64,000 bases of DNA from positions 20,401,919 to 20,465,918 of the forward strand of contig CM055279.1 of the NCBI GenBank assembly GCA_029237695.1. The letters are read 5' to 3'. This DNA is from Conchocele bisecta. Its lineage: Eukaryota; Mollusca; Bivalvia; Lucinida; Thyasiridae. The notes under the pieces are model-generated. The model searched no databases, was not told where the DNA came from, and saw only the letters and a program-made list of their open reading frames with translations. The position numbers and the translations under genes were made by a program. Positions 52,501 through 62,432 of the stretch are shown one piece after another. Every line of letters begins with the position of its first letter. The stretch's first letter is position 1.

Positions 52501-52740
52501 GCCTATATTTGGTTAGTCAATTCCCACTATTGATACAGGCGATATTTTACTGCTGTTGTCTGCAAGTTCTGACTGGACTAGTACTCTCGGTGTGGTCGTC
52601 AATGGATAGTCGATATTCTAAAAGTGAAAATTCATGTTGTTGCGGAGTACTTATAAAGTCCACAGTTTCAAAGGGGGGGATACGTGTGTTGTCGTCGGTA
52701 TTTGTGTCTCGAGAAAAGGAGATTATATACGGTGTATGTG
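52501..52740. other. Unclassified
   Basis: A 78-codon plus frame (52509-52745) covers this stretch. It shows no domain; its N-terminal half is hydrophobic. I would not call it a gene without transcript evidence. Confidence 0.3.
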
Positions 52741-52880
52741 ACTGAGACTGGAGAAATGGGGCTTATTGGATTTGTGAACAATGTAGCTCCTTATCAAATA
52801 GTTTGATAACATGTGTTTCAGTGATGGGATGGCAAACAGTGCAGATCCTGATCAGACTGTGCGAATACACCGTCTACTGA
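52741..52880. repeat. Dispersed foldback repeat, GATCAG type (reverse)
   Basis: GACTGGAGAAATGGGGC, GTGTAGCTCC and GTGCAGATCCTGATCAGACT match the family at 1-262 and 34136-34250. Confidence 0.55.
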
Positions 52881-53230
52881 TAGAACGTCCGTCCGTCTGT
52901 CTGTTTATTTATTCTGAAGTTTTTTTAAGAGTTTCTCAAATCGCCCATAATTTCTGTCCTTCAGCGATATCTTAATTTGCACCGCGTTTTTAATATCGTA
53001 TTTAATGCACACATCCATTACTTAGTAACGATACATACTTAATACCCATTACCCTCCGCTACTGATCACTGTGTCCGTCCGTCTTTGTAAGAGTTTCTCA
53101 AATCGCCCATAATTTCTGTTTTCCTTCAGCGAATATCTTTATATTGCACACATCCATTACTTAGTAACGATACATACTTTCACATTAATACAATTACCCT
53201 CGCTACTGATCATTTGTCCGTCCGTCTTTA

Positions 53231-53872
53231 TGGGGGAGCATATAGTTACCGCTTTGTCCGGCGTCCGAGTTTTACATTATAGTTTTTCAAATTGCTATAT
53301 CTCTGTAACTGCTTGGGATAGCAACATTGAACTTCGTATACACATTAATCCATATTATCATTTTATGCCCTACCCATGCTGCCCATTCAAATTCAATTCA
53401 ATTCAAATTAGCATCCAAATATTTATTGTAACTAATAAACAAAACATTGCGTTAACCCTTTCAACACCACAGACCTCTATAGAGACAATGTTTGCAAACA
53501 GTGCAGATCCAGATGAGCCGGCTCGTAACGAGCCGTCTCATCAGGATCTCCACCGTTTGTTAATAATTTTAAACGTCGTACAGATTACCCTTTTAGAAGA
53601 ATGGGATAATTTGAATGAACAAAATTAATGAAATAGCGTGAAACATTGGCATGGAACATCCTATTAAGTTACTTGGTGTTGAAAGGGTTAAACCTTTCTA
53701 GAACTTCCAGAATTCTAGAATTTTCTAGGATTATGATGTGAAACTTCATATACACATTGATCACCATTTATTGTGATTAATAAGCATACTGCACCAATAC
53801 CCAGGGTCAAGGACTTTGAATTTCAATCCAGGCGTCATCGGGGAGCATTTGTCGGATTTACCGACCATCTAG
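53231..53872 (+). mobile_element. Compact Helitron-like element with CTAG end and MITE inside
   Basis: Head GGGGAGCATATAGTTACCGC; core TTTTTCAAATTGCTATATCTC; tail GTCGG-ATTTA-CCGAC then CATCTAG (ends 53872) before T. With the 53456-53687 MITE removed it is about 400 bp. Sibling of the split copy 8178-12196. Confidence 0.8.
53456..53687. mobile_element. TTAA-flanked MITE, 232 bp, young copy B
   Basis: TTAA at 53452-53455 and 53688-53691. Differs from 43296-43527 at very few bases (AACACC versus AATACC; CACCGTTTG versus CACTGTTTG). Confidence 0.9.
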
Positions 53873-54048
53873 TTTTTGAAAGTTTTTGGAAGAGTTTCTA
53901 AAATCACCTATAATTTCTGTTTGCTTTCAGCAAATATCTTCATATTGCACACATGCATTACTTAGTAACAATACATTCTTCCACATTAGTACAATTACTC
54001 TTGCTACTGAGCGTACGTCCGTACGTCCGTCTGTTTATTAGCTTGCCT

Positions 54049-54490
54049 GAGCCAAAGGCTCAAGTGACCTATTGTTACCACTTTTCATCCGTCGTCTGTC
54101 CGTCCGTCCACAATTTCAAATGTTTTCTTCTCCCAAACCACTGGGTCAATGTTTTCAAAACATCTCCAAGATGATATATGGGTAGGGGTACGTCAGATAT
54201 GTAAAATTGGAGGTTGTCGCATAATGCAAGATGGCCACCGTGCACCTTGTTGACAGGACTGATTGATAGGCAACGCTGTTTCAGATTTATTAAAATGTTG
54301 ACCCCGGGGTCAACAATGGGCAGGGCTGGAGGGGTCAAGTGGGGGTCAAATTTCACATTTTACCGAATATGGTCATGTCATATAACAAATCGAAGGTATC
54401 GACAAGACAATCACTCTGGAGCATGTTTTGCCGAAATTGGATTATTTTTACGTCATCCATGATGGCCGTCAAACGGTCATCGTTTTATTG
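54049..54490 (+). mobile_element. Helentron-like fragment, AGCTTGCCTGAGCC head
   Basis: CTTGCCTGAGCC-AAA-GGCTCAAGTG folds at 54053-54074; GTCCGTCCGTCC; then one unit related to 45661-47220 (GACCCCGGGGTCA, TCGAAGGTATCGAC). Truncated at the next head (54492). Confidence 0.65.
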
Positions 54491-54491
54491 T

Positions 54492-55712
54492 CGAGCCCGC
54501 TTGCGGAAAGTGAGACATAGTGATCACAATGACCGGGTGCATCTGTCCGTCCTTCCGAAATTTGTGTTAAAGTTTTTAAATACCTTATATCTCTAAGTCT
54601 CATTGACTTAAAACTTCATATGCTTATTAGTCATCATTCATATATTCATGCTGTATCCCACTCAAGCGGCCCCTGTGCTGTGCCCAAGGTCAAATGACTT
54701 AGAAGTTTGCGTTAAATTTTTGTCCAAATTTGCGTTAAAGTTTTCACATACCTACTATCTCTGTAACCGTAAGTCAGAATTGCTTGAAACTGTGTATGCT
54801 TATTGGTCATCATCCATATATTCATTCTGTGTCCTACACATGCAGCCCCTTTGCTCAGAGTCAAGGGGAAAGGACTTTGAAGTATGTATTAAAGTTTTTG
54901 TCAAAGATTTTCATTAAAGTTTTCAGTTACCTACTTTCTCTGTAACCGTAAGTCAGATTGGCTTCACACTTTATATGCGTATGAGTCATCATCCATATAT
55001 TCATTCTCTGTCCCATGCATGCAGCCACTGTGCGCAAGGTCAAGGTCAACTGAGTTAGAAGTTCACCTTGTTTATAAGGCAAAAATGTTTTTAAAAAAAT
55101 ATTATTTTTTCAAGAACTCATCAACACTTTACCGATTTTGATAATATTTTACCAACATGTGTGTCTAGAGATGGTGCTTTGTTTTGCTTATGACCCACGT
55201 CCGACCGCCAAAGGTCAAGGTCACTGAGTATTTGTTTTTATTATCAAGGCTGCCAGCGAGGGGATTAACTTTTGTCAACCCCCACTGATCACAAGGTCAA
55301 GGTCACTTAGTCCTATTACAAAACTTACCATCAGAGAAATATGTTATAACCTTTATTGTCTTCAACAAAAATTCTTAATATTTCACGCATACATTCCATT
55401 AATGGTCTATTATCATGCTGTGACAAATCCATGACCGTGCCGCCTGTCGCTAAGTCTAGGGTCAAGGTCACAGGCCTACAGACTACAAATGTACACATTT
55501 AGGGGCACCTGGGCTCACATGGGGGAGGGGTATTCTGTAAGCCTCGCTTGCTGACAAATCTAGTTTCATTCAATACCACACCCATGCGACCGTCATGTCC
55601 AACGTCAAGGTCAAATTGCTTAGAAATGTGTTAATGTTTTTTAAATATTTGCTTAAACATTTTTATTTGTCAGTCGAGGGGGTAAAGGTGAGCCCCTGCT
55701 CACTTTCTCTAG
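54492..55712 (+). mobile_element. Helitron-like array with GTGAGC-CCCT-GCTCAC tail and CTAG end
   Basis: Head GTCGAGCCCGCTTGCGGAAA; cores with CATCCATATATTCAT (54610, 54805, 54985); edge GCCAGCGAGGGGATTA. A piece of the 62433-63931 family (55270-55563, ending in GTAAGC-CTC-GCTTGC and CTAG at 55563) follows. The last tail is GTGAGC-CCCT-GCTCAC then CTAG (55709-55712). Possibly two or three elements abut. Confidence 0.6.
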
Positions 55713-55911
55713 TTTAGCTCATATAGCTGTGTATTCCATGGGTAGGTATAGAACAAATGGCAATATTTCATGTATGCATACAGAAATTTTCCATTTTTCA
55801 TCCATCAAAAACATGATTTGATAGCACTTAGATTAATTTACAACATGCTTTGACAGCACTTCAGAATCATTTCCATTGGAAATGATTCTATACTACTGTC
55901 AAACCATGTTT

Positions 55912-56283
55912 TTTATCAAGCCCACTAATGCGGAAAGCGAGACATAGTGATCACAATGACGTCCGGGTGTCCGTGCGTCCGTCCATCCGTCCGTGCATTC
56001 GTTCGTCCGTCCGTCCGTCCGTCCGGGCTAACATTGGGAGTTTAGGGGCTAGGGGGAGGAGCCTAAGACAATAGAATATAATAGATTTATTCCGTTAGCC
56101 CCTAAACCTATTGTAGTTTAGGGGCTATTCCTTTGATCTTTTAAAGAACAAATAGCCCATAAACCCAATGTTACTACATCCGTCCCGTCCGTCCGTCCGT
56201 CCGTCCGAAATCTGCGTTAAAGTTTTTAAAAATACCATCAAATGCCTCGGCGGGCTCGACATGCTGGCCACGGCCATCTGGTA
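55912..56283 (+). mobile_element. Helitron-like element, CGAGCCC head, CATCTGG tail
   Basis: Starts in a T run; head ATCAAGCCCACTAATGCGGA and GCGAGACATAGTGATCAC; GTCC tract; tail GGGCTCGACATGCTGGCCAC then CATCTGG before T. CTGG also fits CTRR. Contains the MITE 56029-56173. Sibling of 30837-31178. Confidence 0.75.
56029..56173. mobile_element. MITE TAACATTGGG inside GTCC microsatellite
   Basis: Ends TAACATTGGGAGTTTAGGGG and GGGTTTA-like CCCAATGTTA; internal repeats GTTTAGGGGCTA on both sides. 145 bp, flanked by GTCC repeats. A different family from 14644-14802 but in the same kind of site. Confidence 0.75.
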
Positions 56284-56329
56284 TTGAGAAATAAGGCAAG
56301 ATATAACAGCAACAGCAGATGACAATTGT

Positions 56330-56694
56330 CAGGCCTGTACGCAGAGGGGGTGCGACGGGTGCTTACGCACCCCCTTAACCATTTCACTCTTAACCCGCAG
56401 GCCTGCGTAGTGGTATTGGCAAACAGTGTAGATCATCAGGATCTGCACTTTTTGCAATTAATTTTCATAATTTTGAGAACAAAAACACCCCATGTTCATA
56501 AATGGACTGGTCTGAAAATCAGTTTGTGATGATTTAGATTGGTCGCAAAATTAACAAATCAAAAACCATTCCAGTTACTTAGGGGTGAAAGGGTTAATCT
56601 GCCGAGGTCTGTCCGTGGGTGTGAAAAAACAATGTTTAGCCCTTTGCGCCGTCGATAACGCACCCCCCAAAAATAATTCCTGCGTACGGGCCTG
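56330..56694. mobile_element. hAT-like MITE, CAGGCCTGTACGCAG ends
   Basis: Ends CAGGCCTGTACGCAGAGGGG and CTGCGTACGGGCCTG; next inward GGGGGTGCG and CGCACCCCCC. ATTGT at 56325-56329 and 56695-56699 is duplicated. Contains the TTAA MITE 56379-56593. Without it, about 145 bp. Confidence 0.8.
56379..56593. mobile_element. TTAA-flanked MITE nested in the hAT-like MITE
   Basis: TTAA at 56375-56378 and 56594-56597; ends CCATTTCACTCTTAACCC and GTTACTTAGGGGTGAAAGGG. GAGCCGGCTC family, with part of the core deleted (GTAGATCATCAGGATC). Confidence 0.75.
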
Positions 56695-56739
56695 ATTGTT
56701 GTGTGCAGCGGTCTAAGGGTTAAATCAAGGTCCTGGCTC

Positions 56740-56940
56740 CATATGCCTTAGCTGGTGCTGGGGCTCTTTAGAATCATTTCCATTGGTATTGATGCTGGGG
56801 CTCTTTTGAATCATTTCCATTGGTATTGATGCTGGAGCTCTTTAGAATCATTGCTGCCAAATCATGTTTTTGTTGAGAGAAAAAGGAAGTTAAGAAATAA
56901 ACAGCAGACGACATCATGATAATTAAATTAAGCATTTTAA
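56740..56940. repeat. Three 47-bp tandem units inside a MITE remnant
   Basis: TGCTGGGGCTCTTTAGAATC, ATTTCCATTGGTATTGA repeated at 56754, 56801 and (partial) 56829, then the right half of a TTAA-type MITE (CATGTTTTTGTTGAGAG, CAGCAGACGACA). Confidence 0.65.
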
Positions 56941-57149
56941 CCCTTTCAACGCCACTGGCCTTTATAGTGGTATTGGTAAAACGTGTCGACCCATATGAGC
57001 TGCACTTTTTGCAAGCAATTTTCATATTATTTACAACAAAAACTCCCCCTTTTCATAAATGGACTAATCGGAAAACCATTTTGTGACAATTTGATTGGTT
57101 GCAAAATTAACATATGACAATATATTCCAGTTACTTGCGGGTGAAAGTG
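56941..57149. mobile_element. TTAA-flanked MITE, GAGCCGGCTC family
   Basis: TTAA at 56937-56940 and 57150-57153; ends CCCTTTCAACGCCACTGG and GCGGGTGAAAGTG. Confidence 0.75.
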
Positions 57150-57153
57150 TTAA

Positions 57154-57363
57154 AGGTTAATCATGTACATGTAAATCATATTTACATAAGAGTGCAAAAA
57201 GTACAAATTGCCATCGATGAACTACACAACATGCTAGACAGACAGCAATCTTATGCACGTCAGATGCCAATCATTCATAGAGGATCCCAGACATAGAGAA
57301 TACCAGGCTATTGTCCTAGATACAAGATATATACATACGCGCCACAAGAAAAAATAGCGCTGT
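57154..57363. other. No recognised feature
   Basis: A short frame (57114-57296) crosses a MITE border and so is not a gene. GAGAATACCAGGCTA at 57296 recalls 33702. Confidence 0.35.
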
Positions 57364-57540
57364 CAGGGATTCCGCTGGCGATCGCCACTTTCGCAATTGG
57401 CGATAAAAATAAACAATTGGTGATAAAAAATTACAATTTTCGAAAAAAAAATGGATTTTTTTTTCGAAAATTGTAATCTTTTATCGCCAATTGTTTTATT
57501 TTTTTTTCAAGTGGCGATTTTTTCCCCAGCGGAATCCCTG
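57364..57540. mobile_element. Palindromic MITE, CAGGGATTCCGCTGG ends
   Basis: Ends CAGGGATTCCGCTGGCGAT and CCAGCGGAATCCCTG; arms GCAATTGGCGATAAAAATA and TTACAATTTTCG with complements. 177 bp. CAGGG...CCCTG recalls hAT. The inner arms are found in the composite elements at 2700-2770, 58500-58640 and 59550-59690. Confidence 0.8.
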
Positions 57541-57633
57541 TGCTGTGATATCTGACTGTATTTTGAGAACTGGCTACATAAGCTGCGAGAGGCTCGCAGC
57601 TAACAATATGTTATCAGTCTGTACGTATTTGGT

Positions 57634-58012
57634 GGGTGGTGGTCGGGCGAATGAGACGGCGTAAATTAATGGTATGGGTTCCTCCTTATAGGAATTGGGA
57701 GTTGAATTGGGTTATTGCCCATTATAAAAGTAGTAAGATTATTACTGATCCTACTGCTTTTGGGAGGGGCCAAGTGATTCTGGTGTGGCGAGGACCTGGC
57801 ATCAGATCAGGATTATTCTGATTTCAGGGCTGAATATATTGTTTTGTTATTGTAAATATTCAGTTCTGATTTCGGGATTTTTCCCCCATTTGTACATGTA
57901 CTTGAACATGTACTTGTACAGGTAATATATGGGATTTAGTACTAAACCCATTGACCCGGCCTTAAATGACCTTAGCTGTTGATAGGCCGTTAAACCCCAA
58001 CAAACAAACAAA
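57634..58012 (+). mobile_element. SINE-like retroposon with 15-bp target duplication
   Basis: Flanks CTGTACGTATTTGGT (57619-57633) and CTGTACATATTTGGT (58013-58027), one mismatch. Interior as in 2902-3339 but ending in the TGACCTTAGCTGTTGATAGG module and a CAAA tail rather than CACT. This shows two 3' tails on one body. Confidence 0.8.
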
Positions 58013-58027
58013 CTGTACATATTTGGT

Positions 58028-58442
58028 AAATACAGGGCAGGTTACCCGATAAAAGCTTACATTGTTACATGACTGCCATTGTTTCACAGCTGTCTTCAAA
58101 CATACAGCGCGTGCTGTTTGACCATGACTGTAGACAATGCTCATTCCGGGGCCAAGCCAACACCTATGTAATGCATGTGTCTCATGACGGTTCTAGCATG
58201 TGCCATTATGTCAACAGACCAGTTCACAAAGGTCACACTGTTTCACTACTACATTTTTTTTTAAAAATTCACTACTACATGTACATTTTATCCGTGTGTA
58301 AACGGGTAACCACAAAAATCCTTTACGCAGTCAAATACGTTCTGTACATATTACTGAAACCGCAATCAACAGTTCTCTCAGAGCAAGATTGTCCGCCATT
58401 TTGAAATTGATGCTGAGGATGGGGGGCACTTGCATCACGCGG
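58028..58442. other. Unclassified
   Basis: A 111-codon frame (58069-58404) covers much of this stretch and has Cys/His residues without a recognisable pattern. GTCCGCCATTTTGAAATTG is at 58390. I find no repeat ends. Confidence 0.3.
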
Positions 58443-58816
58443 CCCCGGAATATTATAGGAATGAATGGCCTTTTTGTGGAATTTATCGGGGTATAAACTT
58501 GGAAAAACCACTTTCGCAATTGGCGATAAAAATAAACAATTTGCATACAAAATTACAATTTTCAAAAAAAAAAAAAAAAAAATATTTTTTTTCCGGAAAT
58601 TGTAATTTTTTATCGCCAATTGTTTATTTTTATCCTATTGGTTATTATAGAAATGTGTTTATTTTCTGTTTTCTTAAGAATTATTTTAACTGTGCCTCAC
58701 AGTTACGGAAAGTAGTTCGGCGTGGGAGTTTACTGGGATATAAATTTTGGACAGAGACTTGCTACGGGCCAATCAAATGTTAGGGAATTGTGTAAATATT
58801 TTTGTGCTGGAATTAT
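58443..58816. mobile_element. Composite GGAATGAATGG / TAATTCCAGCA element, rearranged
   Basis: Starts TATAGGAATGAATGGCC, includes the GCAATTGGCGATAAAAATA arms with an A run (58566-58580), and ends in the TAATTCCAGCA unit (ATTTTTGTGCTGGAATTATG). One junction lost part of each unit. Confidence 0.65.
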
Positions 58817-59186
58817 GTATTTGTAAAAAAAATCTCTTTGAATTGAACAGGTTATCAAAGTACCAAAAGTACTGCATATATGCTCAAATTACATGATATT
58901 TCCGACGGAAATGTAACAATAACATTCAACCATGTCCAGGCATATGTAAACGTACCGCGGCTGGACATTGTCGAACCTTATATAGGCCTCCATATAAGGT
59001 GCGTATTAATTATTTTAGCTGAATACGCATTGATTATCAAAAGACAACATCACCCTTCACGTCAAAAACTGCAGTAAAGCGAACACAATTTGCTAGTTAA
59101 TATTAATATCCAGAGCATAAAACGGACCATTCAATGGGCAGACGTTGCCAAACATTGGTCAACGCCCAAGGTGGGCATACAAGGTA
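58817..59186. other. Unclassified; one short stem
   Basis: CAACCATGTCCAGGC / GGCTGGACATTG forms a loose stem at 58928-58970. No genes recognised. Confidence 0.35.
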
Positions 59187-59735
59187 ATAATTCCAGCACA
59201 AAAATATTTACACAATTCTTTAACATTTGATTGGTCCGTAGCAAGTCTCTGTCCAAAATTTATATCCCAGTAAACTCCCATGCCGAACTACTTTCCGTAA
59301 CCGTGAGGCGCAGTTAAAATAATTCTTAAGAAAACGGAAAATAAACACATTTTCTGGATGAATTTATTTAAAATGCTGGAATTATAAGGAATGAATGGCC
59401 TTTTTGTGGAATTTATCGGGGATATAAACTTGGAAAAGTCGCGGGAATACTGGACGAGGCCTTCTGGCCTTCGTCCAGTATTCCCGTGACTTTTCCAAGT
59501 TTATACCCCGATAAATTCCACAAAAAGGCCATTCATTCCTATAATAACCAATAGGATAAAAATAAACAATTGGCGATAAAAAAATTACAATTTTCGAAAA
59601 TAATATTATTTTTTTTCCGAAATTTGTAATTTTTTATGCCAATTGTTTATTTTTATCGCCAATTGCGAAAGTGGTTTTTCCAAGTTTATACCCACAAATT
59701 CCACAAAAAGGCCATTCATTCCTATACTGAATACG
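59187..59735. mobile_element. Composite element, most complete copy
   Basis: Order: TAATTCCAGCA unit (59189-59385), GGAATGAATGG hairpin (59388-59544), then ACCAATAGGATAAAAATAAA, the GCGATAAAAA/TTACAATTTTCG palindrome and GTTTATACCC ... GGCCATTCATTCC again (59735). It contains three palindromic modules in a row. Confidence 0.7.
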
Positions 59736-60033
59736 GTCAATTGCATCATTGTGATGTGATCACTGTAGGCGATCCATTTTATGCTCTGGATAATCAATAT
59801 TGACTGACTATGAAAGTTTCCAAATTGTGTTCTCTACTTCAGTTTTTGAAATGAAGGGTGTTGTTGTCTTTTTAATGTTTACACAATCTCTTTAAACACA
59901 TGCATCTAATGTTTTCGTGCAGTAGTTGCAGATTAGATTCAGCATTAAAACACATTTTACATCAGGTGTTTAAACATACTTACTTGTTCACGAAATATCG
60001 AACCATTTATATACTGTACAGTTTATTTTGGCC
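59736..60033. other. No recognised feature
   Basis: AT-rich sequence without visible repeats. Confidence 0.35.
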
Positions 60034-60037
60034 TTAA

Positions 60038-60234
60038 CCCTTAGCCTGCTGAATGAAATGCTGTCGTCTGCTGTTTATGTTTTATTTTCGATTTTTCTCA
60101 TCAAAAACATGCTTTGACAGCACTTTAGAATCATTTCCATTGGAAATTATTCTAAAGTGCTGTCAAACCATGTTTTTATTGAGAAACAGGGCAACAAATA
60201 AAGCAACAGCAGACGACAGTTTTCGCGATCAGCC
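60038..60234. mobile_element. TTAA-type palindromic MITE
   Basis: TTAA at 60034-60037 and about 60235-60238; left CCCTTAGCCTGCTGAATG; near-perfect palindrome around AATCATTTCCATTGGAAATT; right end decayed (GCGATCAGCC). Confidence 0.7.
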
Positions 60235-60308
60235 TTAATTATAGATTGATGTTCCTGTCTCATCATAGGATCTGTATAAATGTATGGTATAAAATTGTTT
60301 GTGTTTCA

Positions 60309-60547
60309 CCCTTTCAACACCACAGGCCTGTATAGTGGCATTGGCAAACAGTGTAGATCCAGATGAGCCGGCTCATTACGAGCCGTCTCATCAGGATCTG
60401 CACTTTTTGTACGTAATTTTCATATTTTTGAGAGCAAAAACACCCCGTTTTCATAAATGGACTAGTCTGAAAATTATTTTTTGACAATTGGATTGGTTGC
60501 AAATTTAACATATCAAAATCCCTTCCAATTACTTAGTGGTGAAAGGG
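60309..60547. mobile_element. TTAA-type MITE, GAGCCGGCTC family
   Basis: Left CCCTTTCAACACCACAGG (site mutated to TTCA), right TTAGTGGTGAAAGGG before TTAA 60548-60551. Collinear with 25733-25961. Confidence 0.75.
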
Positions 60548-60551
60548 TTAA

Positions 60552-60904
60552 ATCATGCAAAGAGTTGAATAGATGTAAAAATTGATCATTGAAAAAAGCA
60601 ATATATAAACTGAAAAATTCCCGTTTCACTGTGAACGGGTTAATGGGAAATAACAGACCAAACCCTCTATTGTGGGTAACTGAATCAGTGTAATTGCGTC
60701 CTTTATTTAGCGCCCAAATCAATAATTAAGACTCACTGATGGCATTTGGGAGTTAATTAGCAGACCGGTAGTAGTATCTGAATGGCGATCAAACCAGGTT
60801 GTCATGGGGCTAGAGCTTTCACAACGTATCTGCACAAGAGCATTATATAGTTAAGACATATGCTTTAAAGGTACTGCGTCTCCATTATGTGATGAACATT
60901 GTTA
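60552..60904. other. No recognised feature
   Basis: One TTCACTGTGAACGGGTTAA spot near 60625. No element boundaries found. Confidence 0.35.
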
Positions 60905-60908
60905 TTAA

Positions 60909-61052
60909 CCCTTCCTACTCTGTTGACGGAAATTGCCGTCTGCTGTTTTTCATTTTTGCTTTAATTCTTAACTAAAAACAGGCTTTTGTCGAGAAATATT
61001 GGAAATAAAACATTTCCAGCAGACGACAAAAGATAATTCAGCGTAGTAAGGG
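60909..61052. mobile_element. TTAA-flanked MITE, 144 bp
   Basis: TTAA at 60905-60908 and 61053-61056; ends CCCTTCCTACTCTGTTGACG and GCGTAGTAAGGG. A direct copy of the flank follows: AAAGGTACTGYGTCTCC and TGATGAACATTGTTATTAA occur on both sides (60866 and 61057), an unusually long flanking repeat of about 45 bp. Confidence 0.75.
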
Positions 61053-61084
61053 TTAAAGGTACTGTGTCTCCAATATGTGATGAA

Positions 61085-62411
61085 CATTGTTATTAAAATA
61101 ATAAGAAACCGGATTTCGACAAAACTTGGTAGGAATGATCGATGTACAATGCTCTTTCAAAGTTGGTAAAATGGTGACCCCGGGGTCAAATTAAGGTCAA
61201 ATTATATTTTTGACCGAATATGGTTATGTTATATATCCAATCGAAGGTATCAACGAGGCGATCACACTGGTGCATTTTTTGTCGAAATCGGATGGTTATT
61301 TCATCCAAGATGGCCGCCGAAATGTCAAACGGTCGTTCTTTTATTAGAGATTTCAAAATTCTTCTTCACATGAACCGTTTTGCCCATGGTAGCCAAACTT
61401 AAAAAGTTATGGTCCACGGTTGAAGCCTTTTCAGATTTGTTAAAATGGAGGTCATCGCTAATCCAAGATGGCCACCGTCTAAAAATAACAAATTCTTTAA
61501 AAAATCTTGTTCTCATGAACCGCTAGCCGGAATTCGACGAAACTTGGTAGGAATGATCGATGTACAATGCTCTTTCAAAGCTATTAAAATGGTGACCCCG
61601 GGGTAAAAAATGGGCGTGGCCCGTGGAGTCAAATTGGGGTTAAATTTTATTTTTGACCGAATATGGTCATGTCTATATCAAATCGAAGGTATCAAAGAGG
61701 CGATCGCTCTGGTATATTTTTTGTCGAAATTGGATGGTCATGTCATCCAAGATGTCCGCCGAAAGGTCAAAACGTCTTTCTTTTAGAGATTTAAAAATTC
61801 TTCTTCACACGAACCACTTGGCCCTTGGTGGCCAAACTTCACAGTTATGGTTCATGGGTGAAGCCTTTTCAGATTTGTTAAAACGGAGGTCGTCGCTAAT
61901 CCAAGATGGCCTCCGTCTAAAAATACCACAAATTCTTAAAAAATCTTCTTCTCATGAACTGCCAGCCGGATTTCGACGAAACTTAGTAAGAATGATCGAT
62001 GTACAATGCTCTTTCAAAGTTGTTAAAATGGTGACCCCGGTGTCAAAAATGGGCGTGGCCCGTGGGGTCAAATTGGTGTCAAATTTTATTTTTTACCGAA
62101 TATGCTCATGTCATATATCAATTCGAAGGTGTCGATGAGGCGATTGCTGTGGGAATCGGATGATTATGTCATCCATCATGGCCGTCTTTTCCTCAGGAAC
62201 CACCTAGCCGATGCTGGTCAAACTTCATAGTAAGTTAAGATCCTTGGGTGAAGCATTTTCAGATTTGGTAAAATGAGAATCATCTTAATCCAAGATGACC
62301 ACCATCTAAAAATAGCACAATTTTTTTAAAACACATATGAACTCAATGTCACATTCTCCTCTGGTGTTCATGGAGTCAGGTGAGCGAATTAGTGCCATCA
62401 TGGCCCTCTTG
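61085..62411 (+). mobile_element. Helentron-like element, 5'-truncated, AGCTCACCTGAG family
   Basis: Three units of about 430 bp (ATCGATGTACAATGCTCTTT near 61137, 61556 and 61996) and the tail TCAGGTGAGCGA, ATGGCCCTCTTGT. The head is missing. Sibling of 45661-47220. The 161-codon frame 61653-62138 matches the 188-codon frame there because both are the same repeat. Confidence 0.8.
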
Positions 62412-62432
62412 TTTATTTATTTGAAAGTTTTT

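Larger units (their letters stand above)
52882..54045 (+). mobile_element. Helitron-like array, CGCCCATAATTTCTGT cores, host of another
   Basis: GTCCGTCCGTCTGTCTG followed by cores with AGAGTTTCTCAAATCGCCCA and CACATCCATTACTTAGTAAC (52910, 53090, 53885). The element 53231-53872 lies between units and interrupts a T-rich junction. Confidence 0.6.
55780..56719. mobile_element. TTAA-type MITE carrying a four-part nest
   Basis: Pieces 55785-55911, 56284-56329 and 56695-56719 join to a CCCTTAGACCGCT-family MITE ending GCAGCGGTCTAAGGG before TTAA (56720-56723). The left end is lost. Insertions: a Helitron-like element (with a MITE inside) and a hAT-like MITE (with a TTAA MITE inside). Confidence 0.8.

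Noticed and set aside
52509..52745. 78-codon plus frame with a hydrophobic start
   Set aside because: Length is within chance expectation and it ends inside a dispersed repeat (from 52741).
58069..58404. 111-codon plus frame with several Cys/His
   Set aside because: No spacing typical of a zinc finger, and no support from neighbours; left as unclassified.
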